26,790 nucleotides of DNA from CAYNFT01 sp964396535 (GTDB lineage: Bacteria > Chloroflexota > Dehalococcoidia > Dehalococcoidales > UBA2162): positions 1 through 26,790 of the forward strand of contig CAYNFT010000020.1 of assembly GCA_964396535.1 (NCBI GenBank), written 5' to 3'. The translations under genes and the position numbers were made by a program. The notes beneath the pieces are model-generated. The model had not been told where the DNA came from. It saw only the letters and a program-made list of their open reading frames with translations, and searched no databases. Below are positions 1 through 7,779 of this stretch, one piece after another (position 1 is the stretch's first letter; every line of letters starts with the position of its first letter).

Positions 1-166
1 CTAGGATGACACCCTTTCAAGGTGTAGACAGCGATTCGAATTCGCTTGGGGGCACTAAAATTCAGGGCACTCAGATAGAGGGTAGCATCCGCTCCGATGA
101 GTGTCAATCAGTAAGACTGAACGAAACTCCAGGTCGCTGCTTTCAGGCTATTCTCTCCGTTGCCGC

Positions 167-850
167 TTATATAGGTCTCAGGATGGCACGGGCCGAGCCG
201 GCATCACCCCGTTCCAGCAAAAGCGGCAGACATAAAAGTTCATACCTTCCAGCTTTCGCTCTGGACAGGTCAAGCCCTTCTATGATATAGACACCACTTT
301 CGAGCAGTGCCCGATGTGTCTCACCATTCATCTCGGGATGCCGGTAACTACCCACGGATATGTAATCTATACCGACAACTCGTATCCCTCTCTCAACAAG
401 GTAGTGCGCTGCTGGAGGAGAGATATATACGTAATCCTCAAAGAACTCATCATTCGGAAAATATTTTGATGAGTTCAGTGTTTTAAATAGAATACGCTCA
501 CCACGCCGAATGCGGTAGGGAGCAAGCTCCTCCGGCTTTATCGACTCAGTATCCTTTATTTCAATGACACGCGCTCTGCCTATGGTGGCATTCAGGGGCA
601 TCACATCAATGGTTTTCCCGCCAGCTATAAAATGTAGAGGAGCATCAATGTGTGTCCCGGTATGGTCTACCCACTGAATCTCCATAAGAGAAACCGGGTC
701 GCCTTTATCCCTGTCCTTGATACGTTCAGCCCGTGCTGGAGGGTCGGTTGGCCAGTGCCACATGTTAGTGTGAAATGGTAATGATATATCTATCCAATCC
801 GATTCGATATCATCACCCCACTTGTAACCTCCACTCTTTTTTTCAGTCAT
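167..850 (-). CDS. Cyclase family protein (kynurenine formamidase-like metal hydrolase)
   Basis: A 227-residue cytoplasmic protein of the cyclase/KynB-type metal-dependent hydrolase family, whose members open amide or lactone-like bonds, for example in N-formylkynurenine, and also include polyketide cyclases. The family signature HTGTHIDAPLHF is intact at residues 63-74, giving the expected metal ligands His63, His67, Asp69 and His73. A further Gly-Ile-Asp-Tyr stretch near residue 165 and an Asn-Gly-Glu-Thr-His segment near residue 180 also fit. Length is normal for the family (about 210-260). The ATG start is set by a strong ribosome site (AAGGAGG) just upstream. It lies downstream of the molybdoenzyme operon on the same strand but has its own promoter-like sequence at 935-963, so it may be a separate unit. 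The substrate is unknown; calling it kynB would over-read the sequence. Confidence 0.88.
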   Translation of the reverse strand: MTEKKSGGYKWGDDIESDWIDISLPFHTNMWHWPTDPPARAERIKDRDKGDPVSLMEIQWVDHTGTHIDAPLHFIAGGKTIDVMPLNATIGRARVIEIKDTESIKPEELAPYRIRRGERILFKTLNSSKYFPNDEFFEDYVYISPPAAHYLVERGIRVVGIDYISVGSYRHPEMNGETHRALLESGVYIIEGLDLSRAKAGRYELLCLPLLLERGDAGSARAILRPI

Positions 851-934
851 TCTCTATACCTCCTTTTTACTAATAATATATCCCCGATGCGGGCGCTCTA
901 TCAGAACAATATTTAATATAGCGGTTGGCAATAG

Positions 935-963
935 TTAATACCATAACCTTGGTCGCCTGTCAA
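935..963 (-). promoter_or_regulatory. Sigma-70-type promoter for the cyclase gene
   Basis: On the minus strand a perfect TTGACA (958-963) is followed after 17 bases by TATTAA (935-940). The start codon at 850 lies about 85 bases further on. This is the best -35 match in the window and argues that the cyclase is transcribed independently of the genes upstream. Confidence 0.55.
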
Positions 964-1005
964 GATTTCTAGGTTGTTGGTTTTGGTCGGTTATGGTTGG
1001 TAGGA

Positions 1006-1314
1006 TTAGTATTTGCGTAGACCTCTATTTACTACCCAAAGACTAAAGGATACTTCAAGTAAAAGAGTAAATAAGAGCCACATTACTACAAAATGCCATA
1101 GTGTTATAAAGTGAGCTATTCTTAGAAATACGGTTAATATTCCCCATAAAATTAGAATAGTAAATGCTGAGATTAACAAAGGGGTATGATCCCTTGCTTT
1201 TACTTTTGATTTGCAGTGGGGACATTTGATGCCCCAAGGATGTGGAGCAGCTATTACTCTCCCTAAAGTGATCGGTTCTCCACAAGTCGGACAAGAAGTT
1301 TTGAACTTCATCAT
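1006..1314 (-). CDS. Small zinc-ribbon membrane protein
   Basis: About 102 residues. The N-terminus carries two CxxC knuckles (CPTC near residue 8 and CPHC near residue 31), a typical zinc ribbon. Two hydrophobic segments follow that would cross the membrane, and the protein ends in a short basic tail. I do not recognise a named family; such proteins are usually annotated as hypothetical zinc-ribbon membrane proteins. The reading frame is open back to 1455, but the extra 47 residues look unstructured and run into the preceding gene fragment. The adjacent ATG codons at 1314 and 1311 follow an AGGA, with better spacing for 1311. It lies just downstream of the truncated nitrilase. No function is inferred. 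Confidence 0.6.
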   Translation of the reverse strand: MMKFKTSCPTCGEPITLGRVIAAPHPWGIKCPHCKSKVKARDHTPLLISAFTILILWGILTVFLRIAHFITLWHFVVMWLLFTLLLEVSFSLWVVNRGLRKY

Positions 1315-1451
1315 GGTTCCTATTATTATACTAATCTTTATATTTGACAATAGAACATAGGCTCTCTTACTATTGATTGATAGTACGTAAAATGAAAGCG
1401 CAATTATCATACGATAAAGATGAGAAGGAGTAATTCTCACTTTACACGGGT

Positions 1452-1661
1452 TCAAAACTGGCAGTTGGACTTATAACTCTCTAACGCGGTAAGTCTTGAG
1501 GTCCAACTCAATATATACCGCCCCGGTAAGGCGATAATATCTATCCCTCGTGTGTCAGCTTCGATAAGATAGCTGGACAGGTTTTCCAGATTCCCGGTAA
1601 TAGCGCCTTTCTCACAGCGCATCTGGACCAGGCCGATTTTCACTCCGGCGTTGACTGTCAT
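1452..1661 (-). pseudogene. Carbon-nitrogen hydrolase (nitrilase superfamily), truncated N-terminal fragment
   Basis: Sixty-nine residues, against about 260-300 for a whole enzyme. Residues 8-46 (KIGLVQM ... GIDIIALP) match the first beta-alpha-beta unit of the nitrilase fold. Where the catalytic Glu is expected, just after the LP, there is Gly-Arg, and the remaining residues do not look like the family and soon reach a stop. So the copy lost the catalytic Glu, Lys and Cys. Its ATG overlaps the stop of the deacetylase gene (ATGA at 1658-1661), which suggests a formerly translation-coupled operon member. An 8-base inverted repeat (1463-1508) sits inside the non-homologous tail and may mark the break. 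A real but unrelated small protein is possible and less likely. Confidence 0.6.
1463..1508. repeat. Inverted repeat at the nitrilase truncation point
   Basis: AGTTGGAC (1463-1470) and GTCCAACT (1501-1508) are exact inverse complements separated by 30 bases. The inner bases offer an alternative pairing of TAAGTC with GACTTA. It lies where homology to the nitrilase family ends, so it may be a scar of an insertion or deletion. No transposase or direct repeat was found beside it. Confidence 0.4.
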
Positions 1662-2518
1662 CTGACGGTTTCCAAAGCTCCCTCCAGGTACCTGCGAAAC
1701 GCGTCGTGTTCGTAGATGAGGTACTCAAATTCCATCGACGGCAGCTTATACGGGTCGGTATCCCGTGTTATGTACCTTGCCGCAAACGGCGGCCCGCCGT
1801 CGTCCTCATCGTCACCCGGGCAGCCCACCAGGTCCGCATAACGCACCTTTCCGCCGTCAGCTTCATACATTGACCCTATAATCCAGAGACGGGCAAAGCG
1901 GTAGCGTTTCTTGACTTCCCGTTCAGCAACGCTGCTCCAGGTCGTGGTGGTATAGGCGAAGTCCCTGGAGACGATACCAAGCTGCCTGTACAGAATTTCA
2001 TCGCATTTCTCCAGTTGCTCCTGGATTAACGCTCCGGACGGGTCTTTCTTCCCCAGGTACGACATATTATAGTGATTATGCGTATGAGAGCCTATATGCC
2101 AGCCGGCAGCCATCAGCTCTTTGATTTCATCCCAGCTCATCCACATGTCATACCCGGTTTTCTCCATCAGGCCGGTGTTAATAAACAGATTTCCGGTAAA
2201 CCCGAAACGCTGCATAATCGGCCAGACAACATAACGGATCGACCTGGCCGGGTGGTCGAAGTCAAACATGATTGGCCGGTCGGGCAGCACCTCTTTGCCA
2301 GCCCGCCAGTCTGCCAGGTCATCATACGAGATAGACCGGAAACCGAGCTCCGACGCAATCCGGAAATAGCCCTCGAATTGCTTGCCGTCGAGTTGCGGCC
2401 CCTTTCGCCGGCGCGCCGTGGGCTTAAAAGAAGGCGGCCGGTTCGTGCCGTGGCACATCGTAATCGGGATTCTCATAGCTAAAGTCTGGGTTCTTTCGTA
2501 ACCGGAAAAGAACCCCAT
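1658..2518 (-). CDS. Polysaccharide deacetylase (NodB-fold) family protein
   Basis: A NodB-homology protein; the family removes acetyl or other acyl groups from sugar or amide substrates using a divalent metal. The domain begins near the MRIPITMCHG segment. Motif 2 is intact as SHTHNH in the middle of the protein, giving the two metal-binding His. Motif 1, usually TFDDG, is altered to MFDFDHP. Another acid-rich segment (GDDEDDGG) lies near the C-terminus. No signal peptide is seen, so it is probably cytoplasmic, which is unusual for cell-wall deacetylases and hints at a small-molecule amide substrate. The frame is open to 2656, but that would overlap the cupin gene by about 100 bases; ATG 2518 is the first start beyond it and ATG 2476 is an alternative. 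Neither has a clear ribosome site. It follows the cupin and overlaps the nitrilase stub by four bases. Confidence 0.82.
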   Translation of the reverse strand: MGFFSGYERTQTLAMRIPITMCHGTNRPPSFKPTARRRKGPQLDGKQFEGYFRIASELGFRSISYDDLADWRAGKEVLPDRPIMFDFDHPARSIRYVVWPIMQRFGFTGNLFINTGLMEKTGYDMWMSWDEIKELMAAGWHIGSHTHNHYNMSYLGKKDPSGALIQEQLEKCDEILYRQLGIVSRDFAYTTTTWSSVAEREVKKRYRFARLWIIGSMYEADGGKVRYADLVGCPGDDEDDGGPPFAARYITRDTDPYKLPSMEFEYLIYEHDAFRRYLEGALETVR

Positions 2519-2553
2519 GTAAACTTCACACTTTTGCCCAGTGTATAACCAGT

Positions 2554-2973
2554 CTACTCCTTTTGTGTCTTTGCTACCGGACTCCCGTATAGGCGACTTA
2601 GCGAAACTTCCAGAAATACAATGGGTTTCTTCACGTTCTTGATGTTTATTGGACAATGCACCAATCCGGCTGGGATGGACACAACTGTAGCGGTATCAAT
2701 TACGTGTTTTTCCCCTTCCTCGCCTAAGCATACCTCGACTTCCGCTCCCAAATCACGTATGTCTGTTGGGTCGCCTCCAATAAAACACAGGAGCTCATGG
2801 AAATTATGGGAATGAGGTCTGTCGAAGGAGATTGGTTCTGAGACACAGTGATAACCGATGCTACAATCGGCATCCAGTTCTCCATTGTGTGCGATAATTG
2901 AGTACCCGGTATAATGGTCTAAATCTTTAGTAAGGTCCTTTAGTATGTGTTTCCCATATTTTGTTTCAGCCAT
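2554..2973 (-). CDS. Cupin-fold protein in the molybdoenzyme operon
   Basis: A 139-residue single-domain protein with a cupin-like layout. A first motif with His-Ser-His-Asn-Phe-His-Glu near residue 56 supplies plausible metal ligands. A Gly-Gly-Asp turn follows, and a second motif is centred on IPAGLVHCPI, with the conserved His about 50 residues later. Cupins are small beta-barrels that bind metals or small molecules; functions range from dioxygenase to isomerase to ligand sensing. The start is fixed by a strong AAGGAGGG ribosome site. It sits 67 bases downstream of the ferredoxin-like subunit, and the gap contains a TATAAT-like box without a good -35. Which activity it has cannot be told; an accessory or ring-cleaving role in the operon is conceivable. 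Confidence 0.7.
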   Translation of the reverse strand: MAETKYGKHILKDLTKDLDHYTGYSIIAHNGELDADCSIGYHCVSEPISFDRPHSHNFHELLCFIGGDPTDIRDLGAEVEVCLGEEGEKHVIDTATVVSIPAGLVHCPINIKNVKKPIVFLEVSLSRLYGSPVAKTQKE

Positions 2974-3040
2974 TTGTTAATACCCTCCTTTTTATTTATT
3001 ATACGGCTATTACTTTTATAAGTTGCCGATGTTAATAAAA

Positions 3041-3385
3041 TCACGACCGCGGCACCCAGAGCACCATCCTTGGTTTATTTGCCATTTCCTTAGCCAGCTC
3101 TTCTATTTTCCCATATTTCATGCAGGCTGCCATACAGTGCTTGACGCAGGCTGGCTCAAGTCCCTCTTTCGTCCGGGGTGCACATAAGATGCACAGTTCA
3201 GTGGGAAAGGGCAGGTAGGTAAGATATGCCTTGTTATTGGGCAGCTTCTGCTCTATTTCAATAACCCGTATTCCTCCCATCCCTGCCGGCCACTTGTATT
3301 CCTGAGCACAGGCAACCTGACAGGCATAGCAACCGGTGCAGTATTCGTAATCTATCAGCAAACCGTATTCACACTTCTTTGCCAT
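3041..3385 (-). CDS. 4Fe-4S ferredoxin-type electron-transfer subunit of the molybdoenzyme
   Basis: 114 residues from the ATG that follows a GAGGAGG site; an upstream ATG at 3409 lies inside the preceding gene and is not needed. Two cluster motifs are visible: C16-x2-C19-x2-C22-x3-C26 and C65-x2-C68-x11-C80-x3-C84, with an extra Cys88. This is the layout of the small beta subunits of DMSO-reductase-family enzymes (DmsB/PhsB-like), reduced to two 4Fe-4S clusters. It starts one base after the stop of the large subunit, so the two are almost certainly co-translated and form one complex. No signal or membrane anchor is present, consistent with a cytoplasmic enzyme that exchanges electrons with a soluble partner. 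Confidence 0.9.
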   Translation of the reverse strand: MAKKCEYGLLIDYEYCTGCYACQVACAQEYKWPAGMGGIRVIEIEQKLPNNKAYLTYLPFPTELCILCAPRTKEGLEPACVKHCMAACMKYGKIEELAKEMANKPRMVLWVPRS

Positions 3386-3386
3386 C

Positions 3387-5834
3387 TCAAACCTCCTCTC
3401 GACCGTCAACCTTATAAATTCTACAGAGCAGGTGCTTTATGGGGGCTCCCAGACCGTCTTTACCCTGGAATCCCATAGGAATAAGTTGATTTACATTCGA
3501 TTTCCATACCCCGAACAGTGATGGCTCTTCACCAGGCTCCTCAGGGAACCACCAGCCGTGGGCGGTCATTACCATCCATTCAGGCACCACAAGGGTAATC
3601 TTCGCCTTGAATCTGCATCTGCCAAGCCAGTTTTCGACCCACACCCAATCCCCGTTTCCGATGTTATGTGACCTGGCTGTATCGGGATGGATTTCAATCA
3701 CCGGGTCGGGGTCAACTTCTCGTAGCCAGGGAATATTTCTATGCTCAGCATGAAAGTACACCGGCGACCTTCTCCCCGTGGATAGTATCAGGGGGTACTC
3801 TTTATACAGCTCAGGCTGGCTGACAGGTGTGAAGGGCGGCTCTTCATAGTGGGCTATGGGCTCCAGTTCCCACTCTTCACGCAGCGATGAGTACAACTCA
3901 ACCTTACCTGACGGAGTCTGGAACCCGGGCTTCCTGTCAGGTCGCAGCAACCCTCTCTCGAATCGGTGATACGGGTGGCTGGGATGACCTTCCGGTGGGA
4001 AGGCCCAGCCCTTCTGCTGCAGCTCTTTAAAAGTCAAGCCCGCAGGCTCGACTATCTCGTCAAAAAGCTGGTGAATATCCTTCCAGCGAAAATCCGGGTC
4101 GAACCTTTTCGCCAGCTCAAAGTTGATTTCTATATCGGGCTTACATTCGCCTACTGTGATAGCCTTGTTAATACTCTGAAGAGGTACCCACCAGCTCCTG
4201 ACACTATCCTTCTCTAGAAAAGTGGTTGCGGGCAGAACCACGTCAGCGAACTGGGCAGTCGGGGTCATAAAAAGGTCGACGACAGCCACAAAGTCGAGCT
4301 TTTTAAGAGCTTCAACCCACTTCTTCGGGTCAAGACCTATACCAGCTACAGGATTACAAGCCTGTAGCCACATACCTTTAATGGGGTAGGGGTCTTCGGT
4401 GAAGATTTGCTCCAGGGTCACGTCTGTCTGTGCCCGCCAGATGAATTTACGCAGCGGCCCGTATTTGTCGGCACCTATTCTCTTCTCATCAGCTTCTTTG
4501 GACTTTAACTTGATTACCCCCTTTGCCCCGGGTAGAGCGTAGGCGACGGCATCAAAAGCATAACGGGAAATCACATTTCCGCCGGGCACATCCAGATTCC
4601 CGGTGAGGCACCACAGGTTAGCAATCGCCTGGACTGTAGGAGTAATCGCTGGTGTCATATCAATAGGCACACCCCAGTGTATGGCGGCGGGTTTACTTTT
4701 AGCATAGAGGCGCGCCGCCTCGATAACATCTTGCTGAGGGACCCAGGTTATTTCGGATACTCGTTCTACCGGGTACTGGTTGACCTGCTCGACAAAAGCG
4801 GTCCAGACCGTCTTAACGGGCACTTTTGTCCCATCTAGAAGGACAGCTTCATACTCCCCTTCAAAAGCCGGTTTTGTATCGGCTGATTTGTAGTCTACCT
4901 GTTCAGAATCCCACACTACCGGTGCCTCGCTTGCCGTATCCCAGACGACAAAGTTTTCTGGAGAACCACCCGACATCAGGTCACTTTCTCGAAGCAGTTT
5001 CCCGGTGTCGCCCCTGATAAGGTGAGCGGCATTGGTCCATCTCTCAACAAACTCTTTATCATACAAACCCTCATTAATAATCACATTGAGAAAACCCATA
5101 GCCAGGGCGCCATCCGTCCCTGGCCGGAGTCTCAGCCACTTCTGCGCCCTTGAGGCAAACCACGACAACCTAGGGTCAATGGCAATAATCTTGGTACCTT
5201 TCTTCATCAGGTCGATAATCCAGTGCCCGAAGACATTGTCCGGGCATGAAGCCGGAATATTGTAGCCCCAGACTACTATGCACTCCGGCACTTTATACCG
5301 CGGGTCTTCATAGCGTTTCGGAAACCACTGAGCCGCATCGAGAATACAGTAGTCTCCCTGGACAGTTTCTACTGCAGAAATTCTGGGGCTGTAGCAGGCA
5401 ATTCCACTTAAAGCAAACATGACATTGGGGCTGCCATAGGCGTAGGCAAGCATACATATCCAGGCGCCGATGTCCCGGCCCGTGCCCATGGAGAAGATAA
5501 CACTCTCCGGACCGAATTCCTCTCGAATCTTACCCAGTTTTTGCTCTATGAGGTCAAAAGCTTCATCCCAGGAAATCTCCTGCCACTTGCCCTCTCCACG
5601 CTCCCCCACCCTTTTAAGAGGGCGGGTTAGGCGGTCGGGATGATAAACATACTGAGTCATAGCCAGACATCTGGAGCAGAGACGCCCCTGATTCCAGGGA
5701 TGCTCCGGGTCACCTTCAATCTTAACCAGTTTGCCATCTTCGATATATGCCAGCACACCACAGCCACCGTGACAGCCAGGTCCAGCCGACCAGGTAGTTG
5801 TACGTACAATCTCACGGTTTTTAGCTTTCGCCAT
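3387..5834 (-). CDS. Molybdopterin-dependent oxidoreductase, catalytic subunit (DMSO reductase family)
   Basis: 815 residues covering the whole DMSO-reductase fold: 4Fe-4S N-terminal domain, two bis-MGD binding domains (including the IAIDPR and GNLDVPGGN regions) and the C-terminal molydopterin-dinucleotide domain (LILSTGR onward). The cluster Cys are C21-x3-C25 and then C53-x2-C56; the first Cys of the usual CxxCxxxC is absent, a Trp (TTW) standing nearby. Cys147 in SGIACYSPR is the best candidate for the Mo or W ligand. There is no twin-Arg signal, so it is cytoplasmic. This layout recalls the branch with acetylene hydratase, pyrogallol transhydroxylase and catechol dehydroxylases, but that placement is from memory and the substrate is unknown. 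The start has AAGGAGG at ideal spacing and a promoter at 5859-5888. It heads an operon with the Fe-S subunit. Confidence 0.93.
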   Translation of the reverse strand: MAKAKNREIVRTTTWSAGPGCHGGCGVLAYIEDGKLVKIEGDPEHPWNQGRLCSRCLAMTQYVYHPDRLTRPLKRVGERGEGKWQEISWDEAFDLIEQKLGKIREEFGPESVIFSMGTGRDIGAWICMLAYAYGSPNVMFALSGIACYSPRISAVETVQGDYCILDAAQWFPKRYEDPRYKVPECIVVWGYNIPASCPDNVFGHWIIDLMKKGTKIIAIDPRLSWFASRAQKWLRLRPGTDGALAMGFLNVIINEGLYDKEFVERWTNAAHLIRGDTGKLLRESDLMSGGSPENFVVWDTASEAPVVWDSEQVDYKSADTKPAFEGEYEAVLLDGTKVPVKTVWTAFVEQVNQYPVERVSEITWVPQQDVIEAARLYAKSKPAAIHWGVPIDMTPAITPTVQAIANLWCLTGNLDVPGGNVISRYAFDAVAYALPGAKGVIKLKSKEADEKRIGADKYGPLRKFIWRAQTDVTLEQIFTEDPYPIKGMWLQACNPVAGIGLDPKKWVEALKKLDFVAVVDLFMTPTAQFADVVLPATTFLEKDSVRSWWVPLQSINKAITVGECKPDIEINFELAKRFDPDFRWKDIHQLFDEIVEPAGLTFKELQQKGWAFPPEGHPSHPYHRFERGLLRPDRKPGFQTPSGKVELYSSLREEWELEPIAHYEEPPFTPVSQPELYKEYPLILSTGRRSPVYFHAEHRNIPWLREVDPDPVIEIHPDTARSHNIGNGDWVWVENWLGRCRFKAKITLVVPEWMVMTAHGWWFPEEPGEEPSLFGVWKSNVNQLIPMGFQGKDGLGAPIKHLLCRIYKVDGREEV

Positions 5835-5858
5835 GGAATTCCTCCTTAACTGGTTTTG

Positions 5859-5888
5859 ATTATATCCCGCTCAAGTTATCGAGCGCAA
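5859..5888 (-). promoter_or_regulatory. Promoter of the molybdoenzyme operon with an embedded inverted repeat
   Basis: On the minus strand TTGCGC (5883-5888) and a perfect TATAAT (5859-5864) are 18 bases apart, about 25 bases before the start codon. Between them CGCTC (5868-5872) and GAGCG (5881-5885) form a 5+5 inverted repeat with an 8-base centre, positioned where a repressor would block RNA polymerase. Confidence 0.55.
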
Positions 5889-6079
5889 ATCAGAGATAAG
5901 GTAACCCCTCACCCTTTATCCCCCCACTGATTTATTGAAAATATCGCGGGTATCCATAACGTACCCTTACCAGGCACTAAGTTGTGTTCTCGTATAGATA
6001 ACGTTTGTGTAGTATAATATTTTAAGTAAGGGCTATTATCATCTAACCGAAATCCTATCTCATGAACGAGGAAAATTGA

Positions 6080-6676
6080 GTGAGCTACCCCCACTGGGAA
6101 TACTTCCTTGCACTGGATTCAGACCTTGAAAGGGCAGTGCGTTTCATAGCCCTCGAGCCTGCCAATTTCCCCACCTACTCTATAGAGCTTACTCGCCTTC
6201 TCTTTGGCGCATGTTCCGAAATAGATATAGTTGCAAAAGCTCTATGCGAGCGATGCGCACCGCAGGAACCTCGCGAGAATATCGACAACTACCGCAAAGT
6301 GATAACCGAAAACTATCCAAAATTCCCCACTTTAAAAGCCATAATTCCGCGTTATAGCCTGGAATTTCAACCATGGTCGAATTGGCAATCGGGTAGAAAT
6401 CCTGCTTGGTGGGGGAGTTACACTAATATTAAACACAAACGGACTATGTATTTTTCAGAAGCAAATCTCGAGAACTCGTTGAACGCCTTGGCCGGGCTGT
6501 TTTTACTGGTCCTCTATTTTTATCAGCCAGCACTCTACGACCACGACCTACTTCCTTGGCCAAATCTATTCCACCTGCATTCAGACCACTATCAGCCATT
6601 TAGAACTGTCGGTAAGTACATGCTCCCTGATTTCATGTCCAGTGATGAATGGAAGAGGCAAAAGAGTCAATCCTGA
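6080..6676 (+). CDS. Conserved-type hypothetical protein, helical (HEPN-like appearance)
   Basis: 198 residues, GTG start preceded by GAGGAAA; the frame is closed just upstream. No catalytic motif is certain. The sequence has a pattern I associate with a widespread family of uncharacterised proteins of about 200 residues: a Leu-Asp-Ser-Asp opening, YSIELTRLLFGACSEID near residue 35, a PRYSLEFQPW segment, then WWGSYTNIKHKR near residue 118 followed by an amphipathic, largely hydrophobic helix. The Asn-x-Lys-His-x-Arg motif and all-helical look resemble HEPN-like proteins, though the canonical Rx4-6H motif is not evident. It stands alone between divergent operons, typical of an accessory gene. 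A perfect TATAAT (6013-6018) upstream lacks a convincing -35. Confidence 0.7.
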   Translation: MSYPHWEYFLALDSDLERAVRFIALEPANFPTYSIELTRLLFGACSEIDIVAKALCERCAPQEPRENIDNYRKVITENYPKFPTLKAIIPRYSLEFQPWSNWQSGRNPAWWGSYTNIKHKRTMYFSEANLENSLNALAGLFLLVLYFYQPALYDHDLLPWPNLFHLHSDHYQPFRTVGKYMLPDFMSSDEWKRQKSQS

Positions 6677-6738
6677 CCGAAGCACCGCAGGGAAGTTAAA
6701 GAGGGGTTATTCAGTAACTTCGCAACAGGCTGGAACTC

Positions 6739-7779
6739 TCATGGATAAATTGCCAGCGCCTCAAGCCCGGCAGTTTCGGGTAAGCTGAGCATAAGGTTCA
6801 TGTTCTGGATGGCCTGCCCGGCTGCCCCTTTAACCAGGTTGTCGATAGCACTGATGACTATCAGTTTATCTCTCCTGGCGTCAATGGTGGGGTGAATGAA
6901 GCAGAGGTTGTTCCCCCAGGTGTGTTTGGTGTGGGGGGAGAAATCTACCACTCTGACGAAGGGTGCGTCCTTGTAGAAGTCCAGGTAGAGGTTTCTTAGC
7001 TCTTCTTTCCCTTTTTCGTCTGGAGTTACTTTACCCGGCGACAGCGTAGCATAACCAGTGGTTAATATTCCCCTGGTCATTGGTATCAGATGGGGGACAA
7101 AGGTTACTGAGGGTGGCTGTTGGGGATTGAGCAGCTTTAGCTCCTGGACAATCTCAGGCAGATGTCTGTGCCCCTCCAGAGCGTAAGCAGTAACATCTTC
7201 ATTAGCCTCTGAGTAGTGAGTTTGCAGGCTGAGGGTTCTGCCGGCTCCGGAGACTCCGGACTTGCTATCGATAATAATGTCAGGTTCGATTATGCCTGCT
7301 TTAACTGCCGGGGCTAAGGCCAGAATGGCCCCGGTGGGATAGCAGCCAGGATTTGCCACCAGCTGGGCAGAGGCAATCTGAGACTGGTATAGTTCGGGTA
7401 GTCCAAATACTGCTTGTTTAAGTAGCTCCGGGGCGGGATGAGTAAAGCCATACCAGGACGGGTATTCGGCAGCATCCTTTAGCCTGAAATCGGCGCTAAT
7501 ATCCACCACCTTAATACCACGGTTGACCAGCGGTACGACCTCTTTGGCGCTCTCCTTATGGGGCATGGCGGAAAAAGCTATGTCGACCTCCCCTAGCTCA
7601 GTTTCAATGGTCAGGTCGATGTTGGCCAGGTGAGGGAAAACCGTGCCCAGCTTCTGACCGGCCGCACTACGCCCGGTAACTGAAGTAAGCTCCACCTGCG
7701 GGTGCTGATACAGTAGCCGTGCCAGCTCAACACCGGCGTAACCGGTAACGTTAATAATGCCTGCCTTGATTTTACTCAT
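6739..7779 (-). CDS. argC: N-acetyl-gamma-glutamyl-phosphate reductase
   Basis: 346 residues. Catalyses the NADPH-dependent reduction of N-acetylglutamyl-5-phosphate to the semialdehyde, the third step of arginine synthesis, in the cytoplasm. The N-terminal Rossmann motif (GIINVTGYAGVELARLL, residues 7-23) binds NADPH; the catalytic Cys146 sits in VANPGCYPTG; the C-terminal part keeps the PHLIPMTRGI segment that lines the active site. Length and order match the 'type 1' enzymes of about 345 residues. ATG 7779 is chosen because it has GAAGGAG eight bases upstream, whereas ATG 7797 contains that ribosome site. The gene overlaps the end of the potassium-channel gene by eight bases. No other arg genes are in the window. 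Confidence 0.95.
   Translation of the reverse strand: MSKIKAGIINVTGYAGVELARLLYQHPQVELTSVTGRSAAGQKLGTVFPHLANIDLTIETELGEVDIAFSAMPHKESAKEVVPLVNRGIKVVDISADFRLKDAAEYPSWYGFTHPAPELLKQAVFGLPELYQSQIASAQLVANPGCYPTGAILALAPAVKAGIIEPDIIIDSKSGVSGAGRTLSLQTHYSEANEDVTAYALEGHRHLPEIVQELKLLNPQQPPSVTFVPHLIPMTRGILTTGYATLSPGKVTPDEKGKEELRNLYLDFYKDAPFVRVVDFSPHTKHTWGNNLCFIHPTIDARRDKLIVISAIDNLVKGAAGQAIQNMNLMLSLPETAGLEALAIYP

Noticed and set aside
1315..1455. N-terminal extension of the zinc-ribbon protein to 1455
   Set aside because: The extra 47 residues have no domain features, while adjacent ATGs at 1311 and 1314 have a ribosome site and open directly into the zinc ribbon.
1463..1508. Integron attC site
   Set aside because: The arms fit GTTRRRY and RYYYAAC, but in the wrong order for an attC, and there is no integrase or cassette array.
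5909..6094. A 61-residue minus-strand frame upstream of the hypothetical gene
   Set aside because: No ribosome site, no recognisable motif, and it overlaps the start of the better-supported plus-strand gene.
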